A stretch of DNA of 64,000 bases from positions 1-64,000 of the forward strand of contig JAEWLC010000007.1 of the NCBI GenBank assembly GCA_023393475.1, in the 5' to 3' direction. The notes below the pieces were generated by a model. That model saw only the letters and a program-made list of their open reading frames with translations. It did no database searches and was not told the DNA's origin. This DNA comes from Pseudomonadota bacterium. GTDB lineage: Bacteria; Pseudomonadota; Alphaproteobacteria; Rhizobiales; Devosiaceae. The translations under genes and the position numbers were made by a program. Position 1 is the first letter of the stretch. Every line of letters begins with the position of its first letter. This document shows, piece by piece, positions 25,774 to 34,596 of the stretch.

Positions 25774-28575
25774 CTACCCATTGACCACCTTGGCGGGCTT
25801 GTCCTCGGCCGGCTGGAACACGGCCAGCAGCTCGTCGCGGATCTTCTTCTGGCGTTGCTTGGACTCGATCTTATGGCCGGTGAGGTCGGTGACGTAGAAG
25901 ACGTCGACGGCCTTTTCGCCATAGGTGCCGATATGGGCCGAGCCGATGGTGAGGTTGAGGTCACTGATGGCGCGGGTAAGCTGGTGCAGGAGGCCCATGC
26001 GGTCGAGGCCCATGACCTCGATGACGGTGAATTTCTCGGAGATCGTGTTCGAGACCGAGACCTGCGACGGCAGCGAGAAGGGTTTGAGCCGCTTGTTGTG
26101 GCGGTCCTGCTTGCCGAGGTCGATCATCACCTGGCGCTTGCCCTGCAAGAGCTGCTTCACCGTGTCGATGATGCGGGTGGCGCGGACTTTTTCGTCCTCG
26201 TCGGAAGTGAAGGAGCGGCGCAGGCGGAAGGTGTCGACGGCGCGGCCGTCGCGCGTGCCGAAGATCTGCGCTCCGATGATCGAGGCGTCGCACATGGTGC
26301 ATGCGCCGGCGATGAGCGACAGCAGGCGCGGGTGGTCCGGCGTGTAGAACGACACCTCGGTGATCGATTCGAACGCCTTGATTCGGATCGAGCCGGCGAA
26401 CATCTGGCCGGCCTGGTCGGCGGCGCGGATCATCTTGGCGTGCTCGGACTGGAGCTCCGGCTCGGCGCGCAGCCAGTAGTGGTCGTAGTGGCGCCCGAGA
26501 TAGGCATCGACCTCGGCCTGCGGCCAGCCCGAGAGCGCGGTGCGAAGCACCGATTTCGCCGCCTCGATGCGGTCGCGCTGGGTGACCTGGCTGTGGCCGC
26601 CAGAAAGCAATGGTTCGGTGGCGTAGTAGAGGGCGCGGAGCAGCGAGCCCTTCCAGCCGGTCCAGACACCTGGGCCGACGGCGCGGATATCGCAGGCGGT
26701 GAGGATCATCAGCAGTGCCAGCCGCTGCGGCGATTGCACCACGTCGGCGAAGGATTTTGCCGTCTCGGGATCCTGGATATCGCGCGACTGGGCGATCTCG
26801 CTCATCAGGAGGTGATGTTCGACCAGCCAGGCGACGGTGTCGGTCTCGGCCGGATCGAGCCCGAGCCGCGGGCAGAATTTCCGTGCGATGCGGGCACCTG
26901 CGATCGAGTGATCCTCCGGCCGGCCCTTGGCGATGTCGTGGATGAACAGCGCCACGTAGAGGAGGCGCGTGTCGTTGAGATGCGGCAACAGCTCATGGGT
27001 CAGCGGCAGCTGATCGCGGAGGCCCCCATTGGCGATGTCGGCCATGACGCCGACGGCGCGGATCAGGTGCTCGTCCACCGTGTAGTGGTGGTACATGTTG
27101 AACTGCATCAGCGCGACGATCTTGCCGAAATCCGGCACGAAGCGGCCGAGCACGCCCGCCTCGTTCATCTGGCGCAGGATGCGCTCGACATAGGTCGGGG
27201 CGGTGAGGATTTCGAGGAACCAGGCATTGGCCTGCCGGTCGGTGCGCAGCTCGTGCCCGATCAGCTTGAAGCCGCGGCGGATCGCCTTGATCGCATCGGG
27301 ATGCAGGTGCAGGTCATGCCGGCCAGCCAGCATGAAGCCCTTGATGAGGTTCTTCGGGTCTTTCTGGAAGACATCCGGGTTGGCGACGTTGAGGCGGCCG
27401 GAATCGATGACGAAATCGGTCTCGCCCTTGATCGCCACCTTGCCACGCCTGAACGGTGCGAGCACACGCCCGACCATGTCGAGCGGCTTGGCGTGATCGA
27501 ATTCCAGCGAGGTGCAGAAGATGCGGGTGAGGTCGCCCACATCCTTGGCGACGAGGAAATAGCGCTTCATGAAGCGCTCGACCCCGAGCATGCCGGCGCG
27601 GTCGTTGTAGCCGAGGCGCGCCGCGAGCTCGGGCTGGAGGTCGAAGGTCAGCTTCTCGTCGGGACGCCCGGTGAGGAAATGGAGGTTGCAGCGGATGGCC
27701 CAGAGGAAATCCTCGGCCCGCTGGAACAGCCGATACTCGTCGGCGCTGAGCACGCCCTTGCCGACCAGCTCGGCATTGGACTTCACGCGGTAGAAGTACT
27801 TCGAGATCCAGAACAGCGTGTGGAGGTCGCGCAGGCCCCCCTTGCCGTCCTTGATGTTGGGCTCGACGACATAGCGGGTATTGCCCATCTGCCGGTGGCG
27901 CTCGTCGCGCTCGGCCATCTTGGCGGCGATGAATTCCGGCCCGGTCTTGGGCATGATCTCGGTTTCGAACCGCTGTACCAGCTCGTTGAACAGCGCGCGG
28001 TCGCCGGTGAGGTAGCGGGCCTCGAGCGTCGCCGTGCGCACCGTCATGTCGGAGCGCGCCATGCGGATGCAGTCATCGACCGAACGGACGGCGTGGCCGA
28101 CCTTCTGGCCGAGGTCCCACAGCATGTAGAGCACATATTCGGTGATCTGCTCGCCCCACGGCGTCTGCTTGTAGGGAAGGATGAAGAGCAGGTCGATGTC
28201 GGAGCCCGGCGCCAGCGTGCCGCGGCCGTAACCGCCCACCGCCGCCAACGATATCATTTCGGCGCCCGAGGGATTGTCGAGCGGATAGACGTCGCGGACT
28301 GCGAAGGCGTGGACGGCGCGGAGGATTTCGTCTTCGGCGGCGCTGAGGTTCATGGCGCAGCGCGTGCCCTTGCCGGTTGCCATGAGTTCCGCCTCGGCGC
28401 TCTTCCGGGCGGCGTCGAGGACGCTGCGCAGGTGCTGGAGGACGATGGCGCGGGAGCTGGCGGCCTTGGGGTCCTGTCCGGCGAGCAACCGGTGCAGGTC
28501 GGCGAGGATGGTCTCGGCCTGGGTCAGGTGGAAGGCCGGTTTTCGGGGCCGGGCGTCAATTTCGGCGAGATGCAT
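25774..28575 (-). CDS. glnD: PII uridylyltransferase/uridylyl-removing enzyme GlnD
   Basis: 933 residues. The nitrogen sensor that uridylylates and deuridylylates PII according to glutamine. Nucleotidyltransferase domain with GGYGRGTLAPGSDIDLL (about 114-130; Asp126 and Asp128), then the GlnD_UR domain, an HD domain (LFIHDIAKGRPEDHS), and two C-terminal ACT domains (EVSFYTPDHPRLLSLIAG and EVMGLDRMGLLHQLTRAI). Length is normal. The start at 28575 overlaps the mutS end by 20 nt, so the two genes are coupled. Confidence 0.97.
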   Translation of the reverse strand: MHLAEIDARPRKPAFHLTQAETILADLHRLLAGQDPKAASSRAIVLQHLRSVLDAARKSAEAELMATGKGTRCAMNLSAAEDEILRAVHAFAVRDVYPLDNPSGAEMISLAAVGGYGRGTLAPGSDIDLLFILPYKQTPWGEQITEYVLYMLWDLGQKVGHAVRSVDDCIRMARSDMTVRTATLEARYLTGDRALFNELVQRFETEIMPKTGPEFIAAKMAERDERHRQMGNTRYVVEPNIKDGKGGLRDLHTLFWISKYFYRVKSNAELVGKGVLSADEYRLFQRAEDFLWAIRCNLHFLTGRPDEKLTFDLQPELAARLGYNDRAGMLGVERFMKRYFLVAKDVGDLTRIFCTSLEFDHAKPLDMVGRVLAPFRRGKVAIKGETDFVIDSGRLNVANPDVFQKDPKNLIKGFMLAGRHDLHLHPDAIKAIRRGFKLIGHELRTDRQANAWFLEILTAPTYVERILRQMNEAGVLGRFVPDFGKIVALMQFNMYHHYTVDEHLIRAVGVMADIANGGLRDQLPLTHELLPHLNDTRLLYVALFIHDIAKGRPEDHSIAGARIARKFCPRLGLDPAETDTVAWLVEHHLLMSEIAQSRDIQDPETAKSFADVVQSPQRLALLMILTACDIRAVGPGVWTGWKGSLLRALYYATEPLLSGGHSQVTQRDRIEAAKSVLRTALSGWPQAEVDAYLGRHYDHYWLRAEPELQSEHAKMIRAADQAGQMFAGSIRIKAFESITEVSFYTPDHPRLLSLIAGACTMCDASIIGAQIFGTRDGRAVDTFRLRRSFTSDEDEKVRATRIIDTVKQLLQGKRQVMIDLGKQDRHNKRLKPFSLPSQVSVSNTISEKFTVIEVMGLDRMGLLHQLTRAISDLNLTIGSAHIGTYGEKAVDVFYVTDLTGHKIESKQRQKKIRDELLAVFQPAEDKPAKVVNG

Positions 28576-31231
28576 CGCGGATTTTCTTGAGCTCGTAGAT
28601 CAGGTCGATGGCCTGGCGCGGCGTGAGATCGTCGGGGCGCACCTGATCGAGCATGTCATGTATCGGGTTAATGACCGCCTTGGGCGCCGGCGGTTGATGC
28701 GCAAAGAGCGGTAAATCGTCTAGCACGACGGCCTTACCGCCGGAAGAGCGCTGTTCGAGCACGCCGAGCACCTGCCGCGCCCGGGCGAGCACGTTTTCGG
28801 GAAGTCCGGCGAGACGCGCCACCTGGATGCCGTAGCTGCGATCCGCGGCGCCGTCGGCGACTTCGTGCAGGAACACCACCTCACCCTCCCACTCGCGCAC
28901 CTTCATGGTGTGGTTGGAAACACGCTTCAGCGTCTTTGCCAGAGCAGTCATCTCGTGGAAGTGCGTCGCGAACAGGGCACGGCAGCCGGTGTCGTTGTGC
29001 AGCGCCTCGACGGCGGCCCAGGCGATGGAGAGGCCATCGAAGGTGGCGGTGCCGCGCCCGATCTCGTCGAGGATGACGAGCGAGCGCTGCGTGGCCCGGT
29101 TGAGGATGGCGGCGGTTTCGACCATTTCGACCATGAAGGTCGACCGGCCCCCGCCGATATCGTCGCTGGCGCCGACGCGCGAGAAGACGCGGTCGACGAC
29201 GCCGATATGGGCGGCGGAAGCCGGGACGTAGCTGCCCATCTGCGCGAGGATGGCGATGAGCGCGTTCTGGCGCAGGAAGGTGGACTTGCCGCCCATGTTC
29301 GGCCCGGTGACCAGCCACAGCGCGCCGCCGGTGAGATCGCACCCGTTCTCGACGAACACTTCGTGCTGGGCCCGGACGTTCGACTCGACCACCGGATGGC
29401 GGCCGCCTTCGATGTAGAAGGCGAGGCTGTCGTCGATGGTGGGCCGGCAGAAATTGCGGGTCATGGCGAGATGCGCCAGCGCGGTCGCGACATCGAGCTC
29501 GGCCAGCGCATCGGCGATGGCGCGGAGGCGTTCCTGCTCGGCCGCGACGGCTTCGCTGAGGCGAACGAAGACGGCGCCCTCGAGCGCCAGCGCCGCGTCA
29601 TGCGCCTTGGCGATGCGGCCTTCGAGTTCGGCCAGTTCCGCCGTGGTGAAGCGCATAGCATTGGCCATGGTCTGGCGGTGGATGAAGGTATCGCGATGCG
29701 GCGCCTCGAGCAGCTTGCCGCCATGGCCGGCGGGAACCTCGACGAAATAGCCGAGGACGCCGTTGTGCTTGATCTTCAGCGAGCGGACGTCGGTCTCGTC
29801 GATCAGCCGCTGCTGCAGCGCCGCGACGACGCCGCGGGTTTCGGACGCCAGCGCGCGTTCGCCGTCGAGCGATCCGTCATAGCCCTTGCGCACGAAGCCG
29901 CCGTCGCGGGCCAGCAGTGGCGGCTCGTCGTCGATGGCCTCGCCCAGCTCCGAAGCAAGGGCCGCGGGCGCATCGGCGAGGCGGGTGGCGATGGTGGCGA
30001 TCTCGGCCGGCGGGCTCGCGATGGTTGCGAGACGGTCGGAGAGTGCGATGGCACCGGAGATGGCGTTGCCGATGGCCTTCAAATCGCGCGGTCCGCCACG
30101 GCCGAGCGCAAGGCGGGTGACGGCGCGGGTGAGATCGGGCACGGCCTTGAGGTCGGCGCGGAGGCGCTGGTTGACGAGGCCGTCGGCGACGAAGCAGGCG
30201 ACGGCATCGAGCCGGGCATTGATGCGGTTGGCATCGCAGAGCGGTGCGGCGAGGCGCCGGGCAAGGAGGCGCGAGCCGGGTGGGGTGACGGTGAGGTCGA
30301 TCTCGTGGCGGAGCGAGCCCTTCTCGGCGCCGCGCTGGGTTTCGAGCAGTTCGAGCGAGACGCGCGTCGCCGCATCGATCGCCATGTGGGAGGACAGCCG
30401 CTCGGCATCGGGCGGCCGCAGCGCGACCGGCACGCCCTTCTGGCTGTCGCGCACATAATCGACGAGCGCTCCGAGGGCCGCCCGCCCGGCACGGGAATAG
30501 GCGGTGGGATCGACCTCGCCCGAAGGAAAGGCGGCGGCGATGCGGGCAGCGGCCTGCTCGCTGTCGAAGGCGGCGGGATCGAGGACGGTGACCGCCATGT
30601 CGGGCAGAGTGAGCCGGGCCTCGGCAATGCTCTGGCGCGCCGCTTCGGTGAGCAGCAGTTCGGCCGGTCCGATGCGGGCGAGTTCGTCGCCGAGGGCACT
30701 GGCCGAGAGATCGAGCACGGCGGTCTCGCCGGTCGAGACATCGGCCCAGGCCAGCGCGAAATCGGCCTCGCCATGCCGCACCATCGAGAGCGCCGCGAGC
30801 CAGGCCGAGCCGCGCGTCGGCAGCAGATCGTCCTCGGTGATCGTGCCGCGGGTGACGAGCCGAACGACGTCGCGCTTCACCGGCGATTTCGAGCCGCGCT
30901 TCTTGGCTTCCGCCGGGTCCTCGACCTGCTCGCAGATAGCGACGCGATGGCCGAGGCCGATGAGCTTCTTGAGGTAATCCTGCGCCGCGTGGATCGGCAC
31001 GCCGCACATCGGGATGTCCTGTCCCTGGTGCTTGCCGCGCTTGGTGAGGACGATGCCGAGCGCCTGCGACGCGATCTCGGCGTCCTCGAAGAACATCTCG
31101 TAGAAGTCGCCCATCCGGTAGAACAGGATGTAGCCCGGGTTGACGGCCTTGATCTCGAGGAACTGGCTCATCATCGGAGTGATGGGCGAAGTCTCGGCTG
31201 CGCTCGGGGCGTTATAGGGCGCTTGGTCCAT
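28556..31231 (-). CDS. mutS: DNA mismatch repair protein MutS
   Basis: 891 residues. Recognises mismatches and starts repair with MutL. N-terminal mismatch-binding motif YRMGDFYEMFFEDA (Phe-x-Glu), connector and lever domains, then the C-terminal ATPase with Walker A GPNMGGKST, DEIGRGTATFDGLSIAWA and ATHFHEMT. Length is normal. The ORF starts at 31231 and overlaps glnD downstream. The mutS-glnD pairing is typical for Hyphomicrobiales. Confidence 0.97.
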   Translation of the reverse strand: MDQAPYNAPSAAETSPITPMMSQFLEIKAVNPGYILFYRMGDFYEMFFEDAEIASQALGIVLTKRGKHQGQDIPMCGVPIHAAQDYLKKLIGLGHRVAICEQVEDPAEAKKRGSKSPVKRDVVRLVTRGTITEDDLLPTRGSAWLAALSMVRHGEADFALAWADVSTGETAVLDLSASALGDELARIGPAELLLTEAARQSIAEARLTLPDMAVTVLDPAAFDSEQAAARIAAAFPSGEVDPTAYSRAGRAALGALVDYVRDSQKGVPVALRPPDAERLSSHMAIDAATRVSLELLETQRGAEKGSLRHEIDLTVTPPGSRLLARRLAAPLCDANRINARLDAVACFVADGLVNQRLRADLKAVPDLTRAVTRLALGRGGPRDLKAIGNAISGAIALSDRLATIASPPAEIATIATRLADAPAALASELGEAIDDEPPLLARDGGFVRKGYDGSLDGERALASETRGVVAALQQRLIDETDVRSLKIKHNGVLGYFVEVPAGHGGKLLEAPHRDTFIHRQTMANAMRFTTAELAELEGRIAKAHDAALALEGAVFVRLSEAVAAEQERLRAIADALAELDVATALAHLAMTRNFCRPTIDDSLAFYIEGGRHPVVESNVRAQHEVFVENGCDLTGGALWLVTGPNMGGKSTFLRQNALIAILAQMGSYVPASAAHIGVVDRVFSRVGASDDIGGGRSTFMVEMVETAAILNRATQRSLVILDEIGRGTATFDGLSIAWAAVEALHNDTGCRALFATHFHEMTALAKTLKRVSNHTMKVREWEGEVVFLHEVADGAADRSYGIQVARLAGLPENVLARARQVLGVLEQRSSGGKAVVLDDLPLFAHQPPAPKAVINPIHDMLDQVRPDDLTPRQAIDLIYELKKIRDASRRN

Positions 31232-31330
31232 GTTCTCGCGGGACTGGAGGGAGACCCGCGAGGTTATGGGGTTTGGGGGGGCGCGGCAACTGGGGCGGGA
31301 AGGCTTTCCCCGGTCACTGGTCTATCCGCC

Positions 31331-31408
31331 GTCATCCCCGGGCGAAGACCGGGGACCCAGCGATATCAGCGGCATCCCATGGGTCCGCGGGTCAAGCCCG
31401 CGGATGAC
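31331..31408. repeat. Family 1 palindromic doublet (REPIN-like), 78 bp
   Basis: Arms 31331-31359 and 31380-31408 are 29 bp each with a 20-bp spacer. GTCATCCCCGGGCGAAGACC pairs with the inverted right arm. The arms are longer and the spacer shorter than in the other copies, yet total length is again 78. It lies in the mutS to GH43 gap. Confidence 0.85.
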
Positions 31409-31432
31409 GACTGAGAGAAATGTGCGGGCTCA

Positions 31433-33061
31433 TCAGTACCGGTCGCTCGGATCACGCACCGGCCGGTAGACGAAGTCCGAGAACACCGCTTCCCTGGCCG
31501 TGCCGTTGAGGTCGCTCGCCGCCATGCCGACGAAGGCGCCGGTGAAATTGCCGTGCTCGCCATGCGGGCCGCCTTCATCGGAGAGCAGCGACGCATCGAG
31601 TGCCGGACCGACCGGTTGCCAGTTGCCGGCGGCGCGCGCATCGCCGGCGGCATAGAAGAACTGCAGCCGTGGGCCGCGGATTTCGAGCTTGAGGCGAACC
31701 GGGCCGCTCTGCGGCAGCAGCACCGGCGCGGCGGGGAATGTCAGGTTGCCGTCGGGCTGGCTGGCGATCGAACTCATCAGCAGCAGCTCGCGCCTGCCGT
31801 CCGAATGGGCGGTGACCGTGAGGTAGTGGAAGTTGAAGCGGTTGTAATAGGCGGTCAGCCCGGCGAACTGGCGCTCGTCGACGGGAGTGAAGTCGAGCGT
31901 CACCTCGGCGTCGTAGGAGAAATGCGTCTGGCGGCGGGCGACCAGCGCCTGCTCGAACCACGAGCCGATCGACTCGCGGCCGATCAGCGTCAGCCTGTTG
32001 TCGCCGGTCCTGAAGATGCGCTCCGTCTCGGGCGTGCGCAGCCACTGGAAATCCCCGGGCAGCGTATCGAACGCGCAGCGCTGCTCGGCCCAGTAGCCGC
32101 TGTCGTCGCGGGTGCCGGGCACCTCCACCTCGAGCGAAGGAACCGGGCCGTTCTTGACCCAGAGCCAGTCGTCATCGCCCCAGTAGGCCTCCTGGATGCC
32201 GGTTTCGCGGCCGAGGACGCAGCGGCGGTTCTCGGTGGTGGGGCGACCCATCAGGTGGACGAGGAAGGTCTTGCCGTCCGGCGTCTCGACGATGTCGCCA
32301 TGACCCGAACGCTGTACCGGGTTGGCAGGCGCGCCACCGGCAGTGAGGATGTGCTGTTGCGGGTGCGTCTCGTAGGGACCCTCGAGAGTGCGCGAGCGCG
32401 CGAAGGTGCAGGCATGGTCGTAGCCGGTGCCGCCTTCTGCGGTCAGCAGGTAGTACCAGGGGCGCCCGTCCTTGCCCTCGCGCTTGTAGAGATGGGGGCC
32501 CTCGACCAGCTTGAGGTCGGTGCCCTGGTAGATATTCCGGATCAGGCCGACGAGCTTCTTCTGGCTATGGTCGTATTCCTGCAGCGCGATGCCGGCGAAG
32601 AGCAGCGGGCGCACGCGGTGGTCCCAGATCATGTTGACCAGCCATTTCCGGCCATCGTCGTCGTGGAACAGCGAGGGGTCGAAGCCGGAGGAGTTGAGGT
32701 AGACCGGGTCGGACCACGGGCCTTCGATCGCGGGCGCGGTGACGAGGTAGTTGTGCGCGTCCTTGAACGAGCCCTCCTTGCGCTTCACGTCGGTGTAGAT
32801 GAGCCAGAACTGCTCGCCATCATGGGTGAGGCACGGGGCCCAGACGCCGCACGAATCCGGATCGCCGCGCATGTCGAGCTGGCTCGCGCGGGTCAGCGGA
32901 CGGGTCACCAGCTCCCAGTTGGCGAGATCCTTCGAATGATGGATCTGCACGCCCGGGTACCACTCGAAGGTCGAGGTGGCGATGTAGTAGTCGTCGCCGA
33001 CGCGCAGGATCGAGGGATCCGGGTTGAAGCCGGGCAGGATGGGATTGCGGATGGTGGGCAT
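31433..33061 (-). CDS. xynB: Glycoside hydrolase family 43 beta-xylosidase
   Basis: 542 residues. Cleaves xylo-oligosaccharides (and possibly arabinosides) to feed xylose to xylAB. Start NPILPGFNPDPSILRVGDDYY holds the catalytic base Asp. SSGFDPSLFHDDDGRKWLVNM holds the pKa-modulating Asp and VEGPHLYK the general acid Glu. The C-terminal half is a beta-sandwich domain (GH43 C2-type). No signal peptide, so it acts in the cytosol on imported oligosaccharides. It is the last gene of the xylose set on the minus strand, separated from xylA by repeats. Confidence 0.93.
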   Translation of the reverse strand: MPTIRNPILPGFNPDPSILRVGDDYYIATSTFEWYPGVQIHHSKDLANWELVTRPLTRASQLDMRGDPDSCGVWAPCLTHDGEQFWLIYTDVKRKEGSFKDAHNYLVTAPAIEGPWSDPVYLNSSGFDPSLFHDDDGRKWLVNMIWDHRVRPLLFAGIALQEYDHSQKKLVGLIRNIYQGTDLKLVEGPHLYKREGKDGRPWYYLLTAEGGTGYDHACTFARSRTLEGPYETHPQQHILTAGGAPANPVQRSGHGDIVETPDGKTFLVHLMGRPTTENRRCVLGRETGIQEAYWGDDDWLWVKNGPVPSLEVEVPGTRDDSGYWAEQRCAFDTLPGDFQWLRTPETERIFRTGDNRLTLIGRESIGSWFEQALVARRQTHFSYDAEVTLDFTPVDERQFAGLTAYYNRFNFHYLTVTAHSDGRRELLLMSSIASQPDGNLTFPAAPVLLPQSGPVRLKLEIRGPRLQFFYAAGDARAAGNWQPVGPALDASLLSDEGGPHGEHGNFTGAFVGMAASDLNGTAREAVFSDFVYRPVRDPSDRY

Positions 33062-33086
33062 GTTGCACTCGTGTCTCAGTCGGGAA

Positions 33087-33249
33087 CACCTCCCCCTCGA
33101 CGGGGGGAGGTAGCGAAGCTTGGCCGAAGGCCTAGCGCAGCTGGGTAGGGGTGCGAGGCGGACGGTGAGCGTGCGGCTCCCCCACCCCGGCTTCGCCGGG
33201 TCGCTGACGCTCCCGGCTGCACCACCCTCCCCGCGAGGGGGAGGGTGCA
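33087..33249. repeat. Paired family 2-type hairpins between GH43 and xylA
   Basis: Two GC-rich hairpins, one at 33087-33112 (CACCTCCCCCTCGACGGGGG) and one at about 33220-33249 (CACCACCCTCCCCGCGAGGG), bracket a GC-rich 107-bp segment that includes GGCCGAAGGCC and CACCCCGGCTTCGCCGGG hairpins. The whole 195-bp gap is occupied by this repeat. It may limit xylA-to-xylosidase read-through. Confidence 0.7.
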
Positions 33250-33256
33250 GAAAGGC

Positions 33257-34561
33257 TCACACGAACCGGTTGACCAGGTTCTCGAGATATTCCTGCTGGC
33301 CGGATTTGGGCTGCGGGTTGATGTTGTCCTTCTCGACCCGGGCGGCGATGTCGGCGAGGCTGTCGGACTTCAGCATCTTCTGCGCGGCCGGGCTGTTCCA
33401 GCCGGCATAGCGGGCTTCCTGCACCTTGTCGAAGGTGCCGTCCTCGATCAGCGCCGCCGCCCCCTTGAGGCCGCGAGCGAGGATGTCGAGGCCGCCGACA
33501 TGGCCGTGCAGGAGGTCGGCCGGGTCGATCGACTGGCGGCGCACCTTGGCGTCGAAGTTGAAGCCGCCCTTGCCGAGGCCACCGGCCTTGAGGATCTGGT
33601 AGAAGGCCAGCGCCATTTCGCCCGGGTTGTTGGGGAACTGGTCGGTGTCCCAGCCCGACTGCAGGTCGTTGCGGTTCGCATCGACCGAACCGAGGATGCC
33701 GAGGCCCCCCGCGACCGCCAGTTCGTGCTCGAACGAATGGCCGGCGAGGAAGGCGTGGCCGACTTCGATGTTGACCTTCACATCCTTCTCGAAGCCGTAG
33801 GTCTTGAGGAAGCCGTACACCGTAGCGACGTCGTAGTCGTACTGGTGCTTGGTCGGCTCCTGCGGCTTGGGCTCGATCAGGATCTGGCCCTTGAAGCCGA
33901 TCTTCTTCGCATGCTCGATGACGAGGCCGAGGAAGCGCGCGGCGTGATCCTGTTCGGTCTTGATGCGGGTATTGAGCAGCGTCTCATAACCCTCGCGACC
34001 GCCCCAGAGCACGTAGTTGGCGCCGCCGAGATCGTTGGTAATCTCGAGCATTTCCTTCACCTGTCCGGCGGCATAGGCGAAGACATCGGGATCGGGGTTG
34101 GTGGCGGCGCCGGCCATGAAGCGGCGGTTGGAAAAGAGGTTCGCCGTACCCCAGAGGAGCTTGGTGCGCGACTTCTGCATCTTCTTGGCGAAGATGTCGG
34201 TGATGGTGCGGAGGTTCTTGTTGCTCTCCTTGAGCGTCGCGCCCTCGGGGGCCACGTCCGCGTCATGGAAGCAGAAGAACGGCGCATCGAGCAGGTCGAA
34301 CAGCTCGAAGGCGACGTCGGCCTTGATCTTGGCGCCCTCGAGGCCCTTGTCGTACCAGGGCCGATCAAAGGTACGGCCGCCGAACGGATCGCCGCCCTCC
34401 CAGGCGAAGGTGTGCCAGTAGGCGATGGCGGGGCGGATGTGATCCTCCATCCGCTTGCCCAGCACCAGCTCGTCCTTGTTGTAGTGGCGATAGGCGAGCG
34501 GGTTGGAGCTCTGCGGCCCCTCGAACTTGACGGGGCTGATCCCCTTGAAGAAATCGGTCAA
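33257..34561 (-). CDS. xylA: Xylose isomerase
   Basis: 434 residues. Interconverts D-xylose and D-xylulose using two divalent metals. Class II type: NPLAYRHYNKDELVLGKRM near the start, FAWEGGDPFGG, FFCFHDADVAPEG (catalytic His in FCFHD), WGGREGYETLLN, LIEPKPQEPTKHQYDYD (metal ligand Glu), NIEVGHAFLAGHSFEHEL and GSVDANRND. Start is TTG at 34561 with GAGGAGG seven bases upstream. It lies 35 nt after xylB. Confidence 0.97.
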   Translation of the reverse strand: MTDFFKGISPVKFEGPQSSNPLAYRHYNKDELVLGKRMEDHIRPAIAYWHTFAWEGGDPFGGRTFDRPWYDKGLEGAKIKADVAFELFDLLDAPFFCFHDADVAPEGATLKESNKNLRTITDIFAKKMQKSRTKLLWGTANLFSNRRFMAGAATNPDPDVFAYAAGQVKEMLEITNDLGGANYVLWGGREGYETLLNTRIKTEQDHAARFLGLVIEHAKKIGFKGQILIEPKPQEPTKHQYDYDVATVYGFLKTYGFEKDVKVNIEVGHAFLAGHSFEHELAVAGGLGILGSVDANRNDLQSGWDTDQFPNNPGEMALAFYQILKAGGLGKGGFNFDAKVRRQSIDPADLLHGHVGGLDILARGLKGAAALIEDGTFDKVQEARYAGWNSPAAQKMLKSDSLADIAARVEKDNINPQPKSGQQEYLENLVNRFV

Positions 34562-34596
34562 TTGCGAGCCTCCTCGGTGGCTGGGTCGAAAGCGCG

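Noticed and set aside
25546..28590. Open frame of about 1,000 codons opposite glnD
   Set aside because: Antisense shadow of glnD, with no signal peptide, domain or ribosome-binding site and repeat-derived N-terminus.
28865..31414. Open frame of about 850 codons opposite mutS
   Set aside because: Antisense shadow in GC-rich DNA; mutS motifs are complete on the minus strand.
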